Assembly: GCA_013399305.1 (NCBI GenBank)
Contig: VXAI01000276.1
Span: forward strand, 388,109 to 452,108
Length of the DNA: 64,000 nt
Direction of reading: 5' to 3'
Origin: Rostratula benghalensis
Taxonomy: Eukaryota; Chordata; Aves; Charadriiformes; Rostratulidae
The notes under the pieces were generated by a model. It made no database searches and was not told the DNA's origin. It saw only the letters and a program-made list of their open reading frames with translations. Position 1 is the stretch's first letter, and every line of letters begins with the position of its first letter. Below, in pieces: positions 61,427 to 64,000 of this stretch. A program made the position numbers and the translations under genes.

Positions 61427-63452
61427 GTATGACAAAAATTCTTTTTTGAATAAAATGTTAAATTAATACATATGTGCGCTTCTAGAGACTTTAAATGCTT
61501 GAAAAATAAAATCTACACCTCTTTAGAAGTGTTGATAATACTCTCTAGTAACTTATAGAACTATGGTGTTTTTTTCTTTTTTGAAATTAATTTATCTTCT
61601 AAGTAATACACCTGAGTTGAATGTTATCTGCATTCCAGATCTTAAGGACAAACAAAATATTAGAGAAAATTCAAGAACATTTGAATCTAACTTCAATAGC
61701 ATCTGATGGCTAAACAATAAGTAGTTTTTAAGCTTAAGTTCTCATCAACTAGGATGGCTTCAACTATGAGTTTTGGTGGTGCAGATTCACAAAGAAAATC
61801 ATAGTTGTTACCGAGTCATTAAGTTGTGCTTTCCTTTGACTCTTGCTTTTAAAAAGTGGACAATTGTATCCCTAACTTCTTTGTTAATCCAAGGCAGGTT
61901 GTTAATGTTGGTGTCTTGGCCGGGTTCCAGGATAGATATGACATCATGAGTGTAGTGTGGCCTGTAAGGTTTCTGTGAGATTTTAAGATGCATGCGGATT
62001 TTTACAACTGGAAAAAACTGTGCTGATGGCAAATCATTGTAACGTTACTCATATGACAGAACTTTGTTTATAACCTCTGTTTGTCCTGTTAATCAAGACT
62101 AGATGTCTTTGGGAAAAGACTTCCAGTGAAAATGAATATTCATGTCCTTGCAAAAACAATTACTTCACCATGATTAAGTCACCTCCCAATCTATTCTTGA
62201 TAAGCTAAACACATCAGGTTTTTGTTTCTCCCCTGGAACCTATTTCTAGATTCCATCTAATGTCTAACTCTTTTCAAAAGTGCTTATAATCTGCCAGCAA
62301 AATTTGGAAATAAATTGAATACTACTTTACAATAATAATTCTGTTAGAATATAGTCTTTTGCTGAAATCACTCTTCAATGTCTATATGATAATTCCTTAT
62401 CTCACATAAAGAGCAAAGTCTGCTGTCACACTATACCGAAAGCAAGTAGAGCTGCTTATCTGCCACATCGCATAAATAATTCCTTTATATCTGTTAAATA
62501 TGGTATTGATTCTCTCACTTACGATCTTTAACTTTTCTGCTATTAAATTTAAGTGAGATGTTTAAGGGAAGTTTGTGAAGTGAAATCGTGGTGCTTTGAA
62601 TTGCTATTATCCAATTTTTGTACCATTCACAGAATTTACCAGCAAATAAATTAATTGCTTTCTCTTTGACCTTAGAATCTTGTCAGTAATGAAAGATCCC
62701 TAGAGTACTTTGCTGAAAATTTTCTAGTAATTTCCATTTTTCTGCTGTTTTAAATCACTTTATATTGTTTAATAATAATTTATATTTCATNNNNNNNNNA
62801 GTGTCATGATGATGGCTTTTCTTTGAGCCACCATTTCACGTTTTATTTCATTTTGAACAGAAATTTGGCCATGAGAGTATTGTAGTGAAGGCTGTGACAT
62901 GATTTATTCATTAACATAAAATGCACTGTTTGTTTTTTTACTTTTGAGAAAACTTGAAGAGAAAAAAAAAAGTTGATTATATTTCAGTATTCTGCTTTTA
63001 AAATTATTTTTAATAGTGGGATGATGGAAACTAAGTAATAGGTAATACTGAACCTGTATTTAATAAAAGTAAAAGCACAACATTTGCAGAAGTTTTAAAT
63101 AGTATTGCCTCATTAATGTGTTCAGCTGATGTTGGCAAAACTGAGTTATTAAGGGCAATATCATTATGTTTACTATTTGTATTACCTAGATTTTTTTAAT
63201 ATATTTGTCCCTTCTCCTCTCTCTATATATTATTGTATACTGTAAGTACTGAGGGAAATGAGAGGTGCTTTTATTTTAGAAATGCAAATATTTTTTTGTC
63301 TGTTTTTCCTGCGGTCCATTGATTTCCAAAAATGTGGGTGTGTACTTTGCTTTTTGAAGAGTGACGAGGTAGTTCAGCAGGTCTGAAGCAAATGTGAAAG
63401 GTATGTATGATGAATTGAAGTTAACATGTTCTTCTTAATGTTCTTCTCATAG
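61427..63452 (+). other. AP3B1: AP3B1 intron 8 (2.0 kb)
   Basis: Weak donor GTATGA, acceptor CTCATAG, phase 0. Reading through the donor adds Val and then TGA (61430-61432), with AATAAA hexamers at 61449-61454 and 61505-61510. The 9-base gap lies at 62791-62799. I recognise no repeat family or other gene. Confidence 0.8.
62791..62799. other. Assembly gap (9 N)
   Basis: Nine undetermined bases in AT-rich intronic DNA; no effect on coding sequence. Confidence 1.
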
Positions 63453-63550
63453 GTGGTAATGGCAGTTGCTCAGCTTTACTGGCATTTGGCTCCAAAATCC
63501 GAAGCTGGTATTGTTTCTAAGTCATTGGTGCGTTTACTCCGTAGTAATAG
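63453..63550 (+). CDS. AP3B1: AP3B1 exon 9 (residues 316-348)
   Basis: Reads [20 protein letters not shown] then [12 protein letters not shown] and two bases of Arg348. This is a conserved HEAT-like repeat of the beta-adaptin trunk. Tyr-Trp in QLYWH fits beta-3A (Phe in place of Trp is what I recall for beta-3B). Acceptor CTCATAG, donor GTAATT at 63551, phase 2. Confidence 0.96.
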
Positions 63551-63990
63551 GTAATTCAATCCATACTTTACATTGTTATGTCTACTTTTTTGTGAGAACT
63601 TTTCATACATGCTTGTTTAGCCATAGTTGTAAGACTATAACTATTGCACTTTTGGAGTTTTATTTTAAAATTGTCCTGTAGAATTGATTTTTACTCAAGA
63701 AATTACTATCTTTAAAGTAATTCCATCACTTTCAGGATCACATCCAGTGTTCATTCAATATCGTGTTTCATTTGTAATTATGACTTTCATTCTAAGAACA
63801 ATCATGGCTGCCCTAGTTAGAATACAAAAAGAGGCAGTCTTAACTAGTTTGCTTAGTTTCTTGATTATTTTTTTTAATTACTGGAAATTTAATTATATTA
63901 GAGTTCCTTACTGTCTTGTTAGGCACTAAAGAAGTCTTCAGATGTGTATTTTCTTTTTCTGCATTTTATACTGAAGACTTCTTGTTACAG
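63551..63990 (+). other. AP3B1: AP3B1 intron 9 (440 bp)
   Basis: The shortest intron, from GTAATT to a good acceptor (cttcttgttacag). Nothing else is recognised in it. Confidence 0.75.
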
Positions 63991-64000
63991 AGAAGCTAAG
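63991..64000 (+). CDS. AP3B1: AP3B1 exon 10, first 10 bases only
   Basis: After the acceptor the first A completes Arg348 (AG+A) and the next codons read Glu-Ala-Lys, in the position of the conserved Arg-Glu dipeptide that follows LLRSN in this family. The phase agrees. The exon is cut by the window edge, so its assignment rests on the acceptor, phase and two residues. Confidence 0.75.

Larger units (their letters stand above)
2889..64000 (+). other. AP3B1: AP3B1 gene, 5' part (exons 1-10, runs off window)
   Basis: Ten exons joined by GT-AG introns encode about 351 residues closely matching the N-terminal third of vertebrate AP3B1, the beta-3A large subunit of AP-3. The heterotetramer (delta, beta-3, mu-3, sigma-3) works on endosomes and the TGN to route cargo to lysosomes, melanosomes and platelet dense granules. 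The visible part is the start of the adaptin trunk, an alpha-solenoid of HEAT/ARM-like repeats, with landmarks [39 protein letters not shown] and [10 protein letters not shown]. Hinge and ear domains are downstream of the window. It is AP3B1 rather than the neuronal paralogue AP3B2: exon 1 (FGLFSSD) and the FYESDEE stretch of exon 8 fit beta-3A. Intron sizes are about 13.3, 5.0, 6.5, 2.2, 5.3, 9.4, 16.0, 2.0 and 0.44 kb. No inactivating change is seen. Confidence 0.95.

Noticed and set aside
61808..62032. 74-codon minus-strand open frame in intron 8 with a WINKEVRD-like stretch
   Set aside because: Faintly recalls LINE ORF2 text, but too short and no other retroelement sequence adjoins it.
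2889..64000. Assignment to the neuronal paralogue AP3B2
   Set aside because: Exon 1, the exon 7 end (FVSPWK), and the YESDEE loop match beta-3A rather than beta-3B.
1..64000. CRISPR array, prokaryotic defence system, tRNA or rRNA genes
   Set aside because: No regularly spaced repeats, no cloverleaf or rRNA sequence was recognised, and the window is clearly eukaryotic nuclear DNA.

Overview
The window is vertebrate nuclear DNA, almost certainly from a bird. The evidence is widely spaced exons with GT-AG introns, a single CpG-island promoter, at least twelve fragments of CR1 LINEs (the dominant avian retroelement, with typical 3' ends rich in the motif gattcta), and LTR sequence of a type widespread in birds. 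I see no bacterial or viral operon and no CRISPR array.

One protein-coding gene accounts for the coding content: the 5' part of AP3B1, the beta-3A subunit of the AP-3 adaptor complex, on the + strand. Nine complete coding exons and the first 10 bases of a tenth can be read (2889-3019, 16327-16402, 21407-21481, 27983-28078, 30279-30439, 35701-35767, 45121-45300, 61268-61426, 63453-63550, 63991-64000). They join without a frame break into about 351 codons covering the N-terminus and the first half of the adaptin trunk. The rest of the gene lies beyond the right edge. In birds the segment equivalent to human 5q14 is on the Z chromosome, so this is probably Z-linked (inference).

Layout: 1-2300 is upstream intergenic DNA with one CR1 remnant. 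About 2320-3260 is the CpG island with promoter and exon 1; it carries a perfect X-box and a near-perfect CLEAR element. 3020-16326 is a 13.3-kb intron 1 with three CR1 fragments, a possible antisense retrocopy and a candidate in-frame cassette exon. 16403-45120 holds introns 2-6, with a nested CR1-in-CR1 insertion, two related LTR-like blocks and a solo LTR. 45301-61267 is a 16-kb intron 7 that collected most of the CR1 copies, between about 51 and 59.3 kb. Intron 8 holds a 9-base assembly gap.

AP-3 sorts cargo from endosomes and trans-Golgi to lysosomes and lysosome-related organelles such as melanosomes and platelet dense granules. The human AP3B1 gene is mutated in Hermansky-Pudlak syndrome type 2. 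I found no convincing undescribed multi-gene system. The most promising novelties are at transcript level: an open, phase-matched cassette exon candidate in intron 1, a possible poison exon in intron 7, and a stop codon plus AATAAA signals just after a weak exon 8 donor.
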